From Neolewinella persica DSM 23188 (GTDB lineage Bacteria > Bacteroidota > Bacteroidia > Chitinophagales > Saprospiraceae), in assembly GCF_000373105.1 (NCBI RefSeq), contig NZ_KB890446.1, positions 1-64,000 of the forward strand: a stretch of DNA of 64,000 nt, in the 5' to 3' direction. A program made the position numbers and the translations under genes. The notes beneath the pieces were generated by a model. It ran no database searches and was not told the origin of the DNA. It saw only the letters and a program-made list of their open reading frames with translations. Position 1 is the first letter of the stretch, and each line of letters starts with the position of its first letter. Positions 50,936 to 59,482 of the stretch are shown in pieces.

Positions 50936-53586
50936 TGGGAAAGAAAATGATCATCGTGGTTGTTTTAAATTGCTTAGTGATTCTCTTCCCAAGCTGTAAT
51001 ACGTTTGTCTATACGAGTGGAGCGAATAAGGCGCGAACGCAGGTGCAGAAAAAAGTGATGGGCGAGCAACGTCCCCACATCTGGGTCCGCCCGGAGGAGC
51101 GGACGGCCATCCTCGCCAAAATCGCCGGGAACAAAGTGGTCGCCAACTACTACGCTGCCTTTACCACCAGAGTAGCGGAAGATATGGCTGCCTGGGAGCG
51201 GGATCCGTCAGCCTATTTCCGGCAATTACCCCTGCGGTGGGAGAACGCACAAGCGGGGATGATCCCGCCCTTCAAAACCTATACGGGTTTTGACGGTACA
51301 GACCGCGGGGAGCAGAACCGGATGTATCATCAACTCCAAACCGCTATCGACTGCGGCGTACTTTTCTTCCTCACGGAAGACGACCGTTATGCCCGCTATG
51401 CCTCCGACGTGCTACACACCTTCGTGCAGGCTATCCGGCAACTACCGCTGGATGATACCTCCCAAAATGCCGGCTGGGTTTACACCCTCGATCACCTGCG
51501 CGAAGCGCGGGAAATCAGTGCTCAAATCCCCATCATCTACGACTTCGTACAACCCTGGCTGGCCCGGGGAGGAAAAGTTTTTGACGTAGCAAAGCAGTCG
51601 CGGGTCGCGTTCAACTTCACCGTAGCCGAGGAAGTTTTCCGCACTTACGCCGAACTGGCCATTAACCGGGGCATTACCGATTGTAACTGGCCGATCCTCG
51701 AGGCCTCCAGCCTGGTGGGCAATGCCCTGGCCCTGAGTAACCCGGCCGAGCGGACAAAGTACCTGAGGTACTTCCTCTTGGAAAACACCTCCCGCCAGGA
51801 CGCGCTGCCCAAGATCGGCGCCTTCTACGATGCAAACGGCGGTAGCTGGCCCGAGAGCTTTGGCTACTCACAACATGTGGCTGGAATTTTGACCTATCTG
51901 TTCTCCCTGATGTCTCACCATGATCCGGCGTCAAAACTCGTACACCAATACCCGCAGGTGGTGGCCGCACTTCCCGAAGCCTATTATTTCACTTACCCCG
52001 GCGGCAAGGAAACGATCCTGCACGGCGACGGGCACCGGGAGTACCACCCCAACCTGAACGGCTACGAAATGGCCTACCACCTGGGGCTACGGGAGGAAGA
52101 CCCGGAGCTGCTGAAAGTGTTCGGCCCGCTCCTCAATCATTCCGTCAACAGCGGAGATTACCGCCGTTTCACCCTGAGCGAGGAACGGAATTATGGTGCC
52201 ACGATGTACGTTGAGCCAACCAAACTACTGTGGTACGCAGCCGAGGTTACCAGCCAGGCCGGTGAGTACCCTTTGCCCGTAACGGCAGCATTACCCTTCG
52301 CCGGTATTACGCTGCAACGGAACCTCTCCCCTTCCGGTAAAGCGGAGGACGGGCTAATGGGCTTCGTTGGTGGTGGCGCCTACGTACACGGCCACGCCAC
52401 GGGCATGAGTATGGAGTTGTTCGGTAAAGGCTTTGTACTTGGGAGCAAGGGTGGACGGACCAGGTACCGGACGGATATTCACGAGAATTACTACCGGATC
52501 TTCGCCAGTAATAACACGGTCATCGTCAACGGCAAAACAACCTCGGACGATGGCTGGGTGAACCTTGGGACCGACCGGGTCCGGCGGCTGGCAGCGGAGC
52601 CAACGCCTGGCGCAAAGCCGGTTTCCCCAAACTTCAGCTTTACCACTTCAGCGTTCCGGGATACGGTGGGCGATGGTGCGGAAGCCAAACAGGAACGAAC
52701 GCTGGGCATCGTCCGAACGTCAGACTCTACCGGCTACTACGTCGACCTGTTCCGGTCGCATTCTGATTTACCGGAGCAATACCACGACTACATTTACCGC
52801 AATGTCGGAGATCGGTATTACCTGATGGACGGGGACGGAGACATCAACCGATCGCCAACGCCAGAACGGTATCGGGCGAATGCTGAAGCAGCGTGGCGAC
52901 AAAACCGGGCTTACCGACAGCCGGGCTGGCACTACTTTGAAGACGTGGAAACCTCTTACAAATACGCCTATGATGCCCTGGCCATCTTCGTGGCGGATAG
53001 TCTTGGGCCGGAGCCCGTGGAGATGTGGGCCCACCTTCCCGTCGTTGATTCCCGGACCTTCACCACCGCAACTTCTCCCCCACTGACCGAAGGGCCAGAG
53101 GGCTACCGCAAAAAACGTGCACCGACGCTGGTGATCAGGCAGGAAGGATCTGCCTGGGATTCGCCCTTTGCGGCGGTATATGAGCCGGTCACGGATGGCA
53201 GGAACAGCATAATTTCCGTAGAGGCTATTTTGCGCGACCGCGGGTGCCAGGGAATGATTGTGAGGAGCAATGAAAGGGCTGGCCAAATCACCCAACTTGT
53301 ATTAATGCCTACTGACCCGGACAAGGAAGTTAATCTTCCTAACTACAACCTGAGTTTCCAGGGACGCTATGCTGTGGTAACGCTAACCCCGTCCGGAGGA
53401 TTCCAATCTGTATACATAGGCGAAGGACATAGGTTAACCATTGGAGAAGACAGCGTCCGCCCGGCGGGCGGCAAGACAATCTCCGCATTCCTTGACCTTA
53501 GTAACCAGGAACCAATAGTCTCCACGTCAAAACCGCTCTACTTCGGCAAATCCGGCGAGCCGGAAACACTTTATATTCCAAAATAA
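50935..53586 (+). CDS. Heparinase II/III-like polysaccharide lyase (PL40-like or dehydratase), 883 aa
   Basis: Lipobox VILFPSC (Cys21). The N-terminal 450 residues are an (alpha/alpha)-toroid (RPHIWVRPEERTAILAKIAG; DCNWPILEASSLVGNALAL; GSWPESFGYSQHVAGIL). Then comes the heparinase II/III beta domain, with the His segment GAYVHGHATGMSMELFG and YRIFASNNTVIVNGK. Lyases of this fold in ulvan loci include PL40, and a related protein is reported as an oligosaccharide dehydratase, so the exact reaction is open. A 20-mer encodes KARTQVQ right after the lipobox region. Confidence 0.85.
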   Translation: MGKKMIIVVVLNCLVILFPSCNTFVYTSGANKARTQVQKKVMGEQRPHIWVRPEERTAILAKIAGNKVVANYYAAFTTRVAEDMAAWERDPSAYFRQLPLRWENAQAGMIPPFKTYTGFDGTDRGEQNRMYHQLQTAIDCGVLFFLTEDDRYARYASDVLHTFVQAIRQLPLDDTSQNAGWVYTLDHLREAREISAQIPIIYDFVQPWLARGGKVFDVAKQSRVAFNFTVAEEVFRTYAELAINRGITDCNWPILEASSLVGNALALSNPAERTKYLRYFLLENTSRQDALPKIGAFYDANGGSWPESFGYSQHVAGILTYLFSLMSHHDPASKLVHQYPQVVAALPEAYYFTYPGGKETILHGDGHREYHPNLNGYEMAYHLGLREEDPELLKVFGPLLNHSVNSGDYRRFTLSEERNYGATMYVEPTKLLWYAAEVTSQAGEYPLPVTAALPFAGITLQRNLSPSGKAEDGLMGFVGGGAYVHGHATGMSMELFGKGFVLGSKGGRTRYRTDIHENYYRIFASNNTVIVNGKTTSDDGWVNLGTDRVRRLAAEPTPGAKPVSPNFSFTTSAFRDTVGDGAEAKQERTLGIVRTSDSTGYYVDLFRSHSDLPEQYHDYIYRNVGDRYYLMDGDGDINRSPTPERYRANAEAAWRQNRAYRQPGWHYFEDVETSYKYAYDALAIFVADSLGPEPVEMWAHLPVVDSRTFTTATSPPLTEGPEGYRKKRAPTLVIRQEGSAWDSPFAAVYEPVTDGRNSIISVEAILRDRGCQGMIVRSNERAGQITQLVLMPTDPDKEVNLPNYNLSFQGRYAVVTLTPSGGFQSVYIGEGHRLTIGEDSVRPAGGKTISAFLDLSNQEPIVSTSKPLYFGKSGEPETLYIPK
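51029..51048 (-). repeat. Dispersed 20-mer inside the heparinase-like gene
   Basis: aggcgcgaacgcaggtgcag; encodes KARTQVQ in the mature N-terminus. Identical to the copies at 12008 and 61497 except for the last base. Confidence 0.75.
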
Positions 53587-53596
53587 TTCAGCTGCT

Positions 53597-53668
53597 ATGC
53601 GAAGCATCTCTGCTGTTCTTTTCTCTGCTTTACGTCCAGCGCTTTGCATCCTGCGGCCTCGCCTCTAA
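53597..53668 (+). pseudogene. Possible decayed signal-peptide remnant, 23 codons
   Basis: ATG at 53597 opens a 23-codon frame (RSISAVLFSALRP...) resembling the start of an exported protein, and it ends in a degenerate 20-mer (tttgcatcctgcggcctcgc from 53644). Another 20-mer encodes the signal-peptide end of the lyase remnant at 39811. It may be the leftover 5' end of a deleted gene; coding is unlikely now. Confidence 0.25.
53644..53664 (+). repeat. Degenerate 20-mer
   Basis: tttgcatcctgcggcctcgc; intergenic between the lyase and sulfatase genes, preceded by a pyrimidine tract. Confidence 0.5.
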
Positions 53669-53722
53669 ATAAGGAAGTGCCTCCGAAATCAGCCTTATTC
53701 ATCAACCAATAAATCCAGCTTA

Positions 53723-55090
53723 ATGAAACGCTATCAGCTCCCTTCAATCTCTACTAAAAGTGTTTTGGGATTAAGTTTTTCAATGCTACTGTCAGCCTTG
53801 GCCCTGTTGTCTTTCACCGCTTGCGGAGAAAAGAACAAAAGTGTCGGGGAGAAGGAAGTGACGGAGGAAATGCCCAACATTGTGCTCATAATTTCCGACG
53901 ATCAAGCCTGGACGGACTATGGCTTTATGGGGCACGATCATATTGAAACCCCACGTCTGGACAAGCTTGCCTACGGGGGGCTCACGTTTGTTCGTAGCTA
54001 TGTTCCAACCTCGCTTTGTGCGCCTTCCCTCGCTTCCATTATCACGGGATCGTATCCCCGGCAGCACCAGGTGTTGGGGAATGACCGGGTACTTCCAACC
54101 GATGCCCCAGAGGACAGTAAGCGTCTCAGAGCCGACAACTACGCTCCGGTTATCGATAATTTTAAACAGTTAAATACGCTACCCAAAATGTTGAAGGAGA
54201 AAGGCTACCTTTCTTTTCAAACCGGCAAATGGTGGTTGGGCAATTACGCCAACGGTGGCTTTGATCTGGGGATGACCCACGGTGATCCGGACAGAGGTGG
54301 AAGACACGGTGATTACGGATTAGAAATTGGACGAAACGGGATGGATACCCTGTTTAACTACATCGATCTTGCGATGGAAGAAGAGCAACCGTTCTTTTTG
54401 TGGTATGCTCCTTTCCTACCCCACCGGCCACATAATCCGCCAGATAGCCTGTTCCAAAAATATTTACCTAAGGCTCCCAGCGAATACGTAGCCAAGTACT
54501 GGGCGATGTGTGAATGGTTCGACCAGACCTGCGGCGAACTGATGGATTATATTGACAAGAAAGGGGCGTCTGAAAACACCTTGTTCGTTTACGTTTGTGA
54601 TAATGGGTGGGTACAGCGGGAAGATGATCCCAGCTACAACGAAAATTCAAAACGGTCGCCTTACGATTACGGCATGCGAACGCCCATCATGTTCAAGTGG
54701 GAGGGCAAAATAAAGCCTGAATTCAATCCTCATTCCCTCGCCAGCAGTTTGGATATAGTACCAACGATACTGGGTTTACTGGGAATGGAACAGCCGGATG
54801 GCCTGGACGGCATCAACGTGATGGACGAAACTGCCCTGAAGCAGCGAGAAGCCGTATTTGGTGAGATCTATGCCCATGACTTCAGCACCATTGACAATAG
54901 CTTGTTTTACCGAATGGCCATTACTGATCCTTATAAGCTGATCGTGCCTGACAAAGAAAACAAACCAGGCGAATCTGTACAGTTGTTCGACCTGACTAAA
55001 GATCCGTTTGAGCAAAAAAATCTGGCAGATCAGTACCCGGAGATCGTTGAAGCATTGAATAAAAAAATCGAAGCTTCATGGGAACATTAA
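53723..55090 (+). CDS. S1 sulfatase-family lipoprotein with CAPSL active-site motif, 455 aa
   Basis: Lipobox LSFTACGE (Cys34). Sulfatase fold: IVLIISDDQAWTDYGFMGH gives the metal Asp pair, GKWWLGNY and YVCDNGW the later ligands, and LFDLTKDPFEQKNLADQYPE the C-terminal sulfatase signature. The active-site Cys99 lies in LCAPSLASIITG, so the Arg of C-x-P/A-S-R is replaced by Leu. Such variants occur in some S1 subfamilies, but here it could lower maturation or change specificity. Its last 13 bases overlap an open frame that continues into the next sulfatase. Confidence 0.88.
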   Translation: MKRYQLPSISTKSVLGLSFSMLLSALALLSFTACGEKNKSVGEKEVTEEMPNIVLIISDDQAWTDYGFMGHDHIETPRLDKLAYGGLTFVRSYVPTSLCAPSLASIITGSYPRQHQVLGNDRVLPTDAPEDSKRLRADNYAPVIDNFKQLNTLPKMLKEKGYLSFQTGKWWLGNYANGGFDLGMTHGDPDRGGRHGDYGLEIGRNGMDTLFNYIDLAMEEEQPFFLWYAPFLPHRPHNPPDSLFQKYLPKAPSEYVAKYWAMCEWFDQTCGELMDYIDKKGASENTLFVYVCDNGWVQREDDPSYNENSKRSPYDYGMRTPIMFKWEGKIKPEFNPHSLASSLDIVPTILGLLGMEQPDGLDGINVMDETALKQREAVFGEIYAHDFSTIDNSLFYRMAITDPYKLIVPDKENKPGESVQLFDLTKDPFEQKNLADQYPEIVEALNKKIEASWEH

Positions 55091-55266
55091 ACGCTAACTT
55101 AAACCAAGAGGTCCTGAAAGATTCTGGCTGTAAAGTAGCGGCGAGCAAGACCTCAACTTGTCGTCACGCGTTGTTGGGTGAAGCGGTCCAACGTAAGCCG
55201 GTACGAAGAGATTTGTCCGCGGGGGGGAAGTCTTGTGGACAAAGTGCCAGCTTTCGCTTGGCCGAC

Positions 55267-56786
55267 GTGTCTGTTTCTACTTCGCGCATTAGCGTACTAG
55301 TAAAAGCTGGTCTTGCCCAATGCCTACTGCTACTCTGCCTGACGGTCCTTAGTTCGTGTGGGGAGACAGCAGATGGCCCTACATCTGGCACAACGGCACC
55401 TCCCAACGTCCTGTTCCTGGCCGTTGACGACCTGAACAACCTGCTCGGCAGCCTCAACGGCGCTTACGGTGCCAAGACGCCTAACCTTGATCGTCTGGCG
55501 GCAAGGGGGGTACTTTTTTCTAATGCCCATTGCCAGGCGCCGCTTTGCGGCCCATCACGGGCATCGATCATGACGGGGCTGCGCCCGTCCACTACCGGGA
55601 TTTACGGCATGATCCCAGACAATGAAATCCGCTCGGATAACCCAGCGACGAAAGACATCGTTCTGCTACCCGAATATTTCCGAAACAACGGATACCATAC
55701 CATGGGCATCGGTAAACTGTTCCATAAGCATGCACCCGATGGCGTATTCGATGAGTCCGGAGGCAGGGTAAACGGCTTTGGCCCGGTACCTCCGAAACGG
55801 TTTGTATGGGACGGCTATGGTTCATCGGACCGGACGCGCTACGGCAGAACCAGCACAGACTGGGGCGCTTACCCCGAGGTCGACTCCCTGATGCCTGACC
55901 ACCAGTCGGTAGACTGGGCAATGAAACGTCTGTACCGGGAATACGATAAACCATTTTTTTGGGTGTAGGCTTTCTTCGGGTTCATGTTCCGCTTTACGTC
56001 CCGCAAAAGTGGTTTGATCTGCACCCATTGGACAGTATAAAGACCATGCCTTACCGGGCAGATGACTTAAACGATGTCCCACCGGTAGCCCTGCAGATTA
56101 ACGACCTCCCAATGATGCCTGCGACGGATTGGGCCATTGAAAGCGGAGAGTGGCCGAAAATCATGCAGGCGTACCTGGCTTGTATCAGTTTTGTGGATTA
56201 CGAAATTGGCCGTTTACTGGAAGCGCTGGAAGAAAGTCCACATGCGAACAACACGGTGATCGTACTGTGGTCTGACCACGGCTACCGGCTGGGGGAAAAA
56301 AGTACGTTTGCCAAACATGCGCTTTGGGATGCGGCTACTAAAGCACCGCTACTCTTCGCTGCGCCTAACCTCCCCGGAGGAAAGGTAATTGGTCAGGCGG
56401 CAGAGATGCTCTCCATTTACCCAACGCTACTGGACTTATGCGGGCTACCGGCGTATGAACGAAATGAAGGCAGGAGCCTGGTTCCGTTAATGCAGGGCAA
56501 GCGCGAAGCAGATCCCCACCTCGCCATTACCACCTTCGGGATGAATAACCATGCGGTGAAGTCAGACCGGTTCCGGTACATCAGGTATGAAGACGGTGGT
56601 GAAGAATTCTACGATCATCAAGATGACCCGGATGAGTTTACCAACCAGGCCAACAATCCGGATTACGAAAAGGAAAAAGCCAAATTAAAAGCTGAGTTAC
56701 CTGAAGCAAATGCTGCCTGGGATCCGAAATCTTCCTACACTTTTCAGCCTTACTTTGTCGAGCAGAAGGCCAGGGCTAACCGGTGA
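55267..56786 (+). pseudogene. S1 sulfatase (iduronate-2-sulfatase-like) interrupted by a one-base frameshift
   Basis: Reading from the GTG at 55267 gives a lipoprotein signal (LLLLCLTVLSSC) and sulfatase text: VLFLAVDDLNNLLGSLNGAY, active site APLCGPSRASIMTG (Cys94) and FRNNGYHTMGIGKLFHK. At 55954-55960 a run of seven T reads KPFFWV-stop. With one more T the frame reads KPFFLGVGFLRVHVPLYVPQ and continues through LWSDHGYRLGE to 56786, giving a normal length of about 506 aa. The frame is also open upstream to an ATG at 55078 that overlaps the previous gene, but those residues look non-coding. It is either a recent inactivation, a phase-variable run or a sequencing error. Confidence 0.88.
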
Positions 56787-56878
56787 ATTCAGCTGTTTCG
56801 TAAATCAGGCCCCGCCACTACAGGCAGGATGAAATTTTCCTGGCAAATAACCTTGAAAAGTTATGAAAGCAAATATTC

Positions 56879-56895
56879 TGTGTATATTGGACACG
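56879..56895 (+). promoter_or_regulatory. Putative operator 2 of the polysaccharide locus
   Basis: TGTGTATATTGGACACG, matching sites 1 and 3 at 13-14 of 17 positions. It lies 168 bp before the GH105 start and just upstream of a TAtaTTTG box. Confidence 0.6.
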
Positions 56896-56905
56896 GTAAA
56901 AGATT

Positions 56906-56913
56906 TATATTTG
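56906..56913 (+). promoter_or_regulatory. Candidate -7 element for the GH105 transcription unit
   Basis: TAtaTTTG followed by ACC, 10 bp after operator 2. The predicted leader is about 145 nt. Confidence 0.45.
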
Positions 56914-57063
56914 ACCGGCGAGCGATCTATTCCGTAAATGGCGGCACAGCTTAGGTCTTTTTACCTCAAATACTAAAACGCCACGGTGGCAATTACGCAG
57001 CCACTATCCTTCCGGAAGCCCGCCGGAGGAAAGCTTCTCATTACCTCAAAAAATCATGCACTA

Positions 57064-58170
57064 ATGAAAATCCATCAGTTTACACTCCCCTTGCTTCTTG
57101 TTCTTTTTATTGCATCCTGCGCCAGCGCCCCTAAAAACGGAAGCGGTGATATAGAAACCGCCATGGTAAAGGCTTTGCAGTGGCAGGAAGCCAACCCCAT
57201 CTTTGCCAAAGACCCTACCGACTGGACGAATGGCGCCTACTACACCGGGGTGGCACGCGCTTATGAATCCACGAAAAACCCCGTTTTCCTGCAAGCCATC
57301 GAAGATATGGGCAACCGGACCGATTGGAAAACCTGGGAACGGTTTTTCCACGCCGACGACGTAGCAATTTCCTACTCCTATCTAACGCTGGATGAGTACA
57401 AACCCGGTGTGGTAAATCGTGAACCGACCGCCAGGTGGATCGAAGATCACCTTTACAAAAACCATAAGTGGAAAGAGGGAGACAAGAGCGTTAAGGAAGA
57501 AATTCTCTGGTGGTGGTGCGACGCCCTTTTCATGGCTCCACCAGTGCTGGTGAAGTGGTCGAACCTTAAAAATGACCGCCGCTACCTGCAACAAATGCAC
57601 AAGTTCTACCTGGAAACCTACGACCTGCTCTACGACCAGGAAGAGCACCTCTTTGCCCGCGACACCCGCTTCGTCTGGACCGGATCAGCCGAAGACCAAA
57701 AAGGCGGTAACGGCAAGAAAATCTTCTGGAGCCGTGGAAACGGTTGGGTCATCGGCGGATTGGCCATGATGCTGGAAGAACTCCCTCAGAACTTCGAACA
57801 CCGTCCTTTCTACCTCAAGCTCTACAAAGAGATGGCCGCGAAACTCAAGGAAATCCAGCCAAAAGACGGCATGTGGCGCGTGAGCCTGCTGGAACCAGAA
57901 GCCTGGGACCACGGTGAAACGAGTGGCACCGGTTTTTACACCTTCGCCCTGGCATGGGGCATTAATAATGGCATCCTGGACAAGGGTGAATACGGCCCAG
58001 TAGTCAAGAAAGCCTGGAAAGCCCTGACGGAAATCCAGCAAGCCGACGGTAAAGTGACCTGGGTCCAAAATATCGGCTACGACCCCAAGCCCGCCTCTTC
58101 TGAAAGCTGGCAGAACTTTGGTACCGGTGCCTTTTTAATGGCAGGTAGTGAAGTGCGGAAAATGAAATAA
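57064..58170 (+). CDS. GH105 unsaturated uronyl hydrolase, lipoprotein, 368 aa
   Basis: Start at 57064, with lipobox LFIASC (Cys19). It is an (alpha/alpha)6-barrel of GH105; the general acid/base is Asp153 in [12 protein letters not shown], matching the conserved WCDALFM of YteR-type enzymes. Other conserved parts are [28 protein letters not shown] and [17 protein letters not shown]. It removes the 4,5-unsaturated uronic acid left at the non-reducing end by a lyase, attached to rhamnose. The free unsaturated uronate then goes to KduI/KduD. First gene of the second unit; the lipobox region matches a degenerate 20-mer. Confidence 0.94.
   Translation: MKIHQFTLPLLLVLFIASCASAPKNGSGDIETAMVKALQWQEANPIFAKDPTDWTNGAYYTGVARAYESTKNPVFLQAIEDMGNRTDWKTWERFFHADDVAISYSYLTLDEYKPGVVNREPTARWIEDHLYKNHKWKEGDKSVKEEILWWWCDALFMAPPVLVKWSNLKNDRRYLQQMHKFYLETYDLLYDQEEHLFARDTRFVWTGSAEDQKGGNGKKIFWSRGNGWVIGGLAMMLEELPQNFEHRPFYLKLYKEMAAKLKEIQPKDGMWRVSLLEPEAWDHGETSGTGFYTFALAWGINNGILDKGEYGPVVKKAWKALTEIQQADGKVTWVQNIGYDPKPASSESWQNFGTGAFLMAGSEVRKMK
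57110..57130 (+). repeat. Degenerate 20-mer at a lipobox
   Basis: attgcatcctgcgccagcgc, encoding IASCASA; may be coincidental lipobox sequence. Confidence 0.3.
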
Positions 58171-58225
58171 TAAACCTGGCGGGCTGGCGGAGTGAACGTT
58201 TGGCTACCTAAAAAACCAGTACATC

Positions 58226-59479
58226 ATGCGATTACTTTTTATCGGGCTACTTGGGACGGCCCTCCTGTTTGCGTGCGGTACGGAGCCACCAGTTTCCTCC
58301 GTCGATGATTCAGCGGCGGAGCCGCTAACGGCTGCCGGATTAACCAATCTGGACCTCTCTACCCTACTTAAGGTTAAGGCCGCCATACAAGCGGGAGACC
58401 AACAGTACCTGCCAGCCTACGAGGCATTGTTACGGGATGCAGACACGGCCCTCGCTGATCGCCTATACGCCGTAACCGACAAGACTACGGTGCCAGCAAG
58501 CGGTGATAAGCACGATTACCTGAGCCTGGGGCCCTACTGGTGGCCAGACACTACGAAGCCTGATGGTCTGCCCTGGATCCGCAGGGACGGAGAGGTGAAC
58601 CCCATGACCCGGGGAAACAATGTGGACGAGCCCTCTAAGGATGCCGCGTTCGACAACATCAATACGCTGGCCCTGGCAGCCTTCTTTTCCGACGAAGAAA
58701 AGTACGCAGCGCGTGCGCTGGCCCAGTTAAACACCTGGTTTCTAAATCCGGAAACCCGTATGAACCCTAACCTGAATTTCGGACAAGGGATTCCCGGCAT
58801 CAACACAGGGCGGGGCATCGGTATTATCGAAACTATCGCTTTGGGGAGCGCCGTCACTGGTATGGAACTCCTTGAGCTAAACAAGCAATTACCCGATGAA
58901 GCAGCCACCGAATTGAACGAGTGGCTTACAGCATTCGTCGATTGGCTCATGACCAGTGAGATGGGCATCGCAGAAAGGGAGTGGCACAATAACCATGGCA
59001 GCTGGTACGACGTGCAAGTCGTTGTACTACTCCGGCATTTAGGGCGGGAGGAGGAAGCCCGGAAAATTCTGGAGACCGCCCGAGAAAAAAGGATTACCGC
59101 CCACCTTGCAGCCGACGGTTCCCAACCTCACGAACTCGAGCGAACAAAATCGCTCACCTACAGCATCATGAACCTCCGCAGCCTGACCAGACTGGCCTAC
59201 CACGGCCAGCAACTTGGCGTTGACTTGTGGAACTATCGACCTGCGCATGGTGCCGGACTAACTGAGGCCTACGCTTACCTGAAGCCGTACGCATTTACCG
59301 ACAAAGAATGGGCCTACGAGCAACTCGGCTCCATGGACAATGCCAAAGCGAAAGCCCGCCACCTGTTTTACGAAACCGGGGCCATCATGGACATCTCCGA
59401 ATTTTGTGAATTAGTAACCGGGGAAGACCTCAACACGACGGACCGCTCCCTTCTGCTTTACCACTGTCCAAGTTCATAA
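58226..59479 (+). CDS. Alginate-lyase-domain (PF05426-type) polysaccharide lyase, lipoprotein, 417 aa
   Basis: Lipobox ALLFACGT (Cys17). The mature protein is a single (alpha/alpha)-toroid: HDYLSLGPYWWPDTTKPDGL near 92-111, FGQGIPGINTGRGIGIIE, the catalytic-looking EREWHNNHGSWYDVQ near 250-264 (Asn-His-Tyr), and HELERTKSLTYSIMNL near 299-314. This layout matches the PF05426 lyases of PL5/PL38 type, acting on uronate polymers or oligomers (glucuronan, alginate). In this locus it probably cleaves glucuronate-containing ulvan fragments. It lies 55 bp after GH105 and 3 bp before the next gene. Confidence 0.85.
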   Translation: MRLLFIGLLGTALLFACGTEPPVSSVDDSAAEPLTAAGLTNLDLSTLLKVKAAIQAGDQQYLPAYEALLRDADTALADRLYAVTDKTTVPASGDKHDYLSLGPYWWPDTTKPDGLPWIRRDGEVNPMTRGNNVDEPSKDAAFDNINTLALAAFFSDEEKYAARALAQLNTWFLNPETRMNPNLNFGQGIPGINTGRGIGIIETIALGSAVTGMELLELNKQLPDEAATELNEWLTAFVDWLMTSEMGIAEREWHNNHGSWYDVQVVVLLRHLGREEEARKILETAREKRITAHLAADGSQPHELERTKSLTYSIMNLRSLTRLAYHGQQLGVDLWNYRPAHGAGLTEAYAYLKPYAFTDKEWAYEQLGSMDNAKAKARHLFYETGAIMDISEFCELVTGEDLNTTDRSLLLYHCPSS

Positions 59480-59482
59480 GAC

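Noticed and set aside
55078..55266. ATG at 55078 as the start of the second iduronate-sulfatase-like gene
   Set aside because: It would put about 60 unstructured residues before the lipoprotein signal. A GTG at 55267 is a better fit, although not certain.
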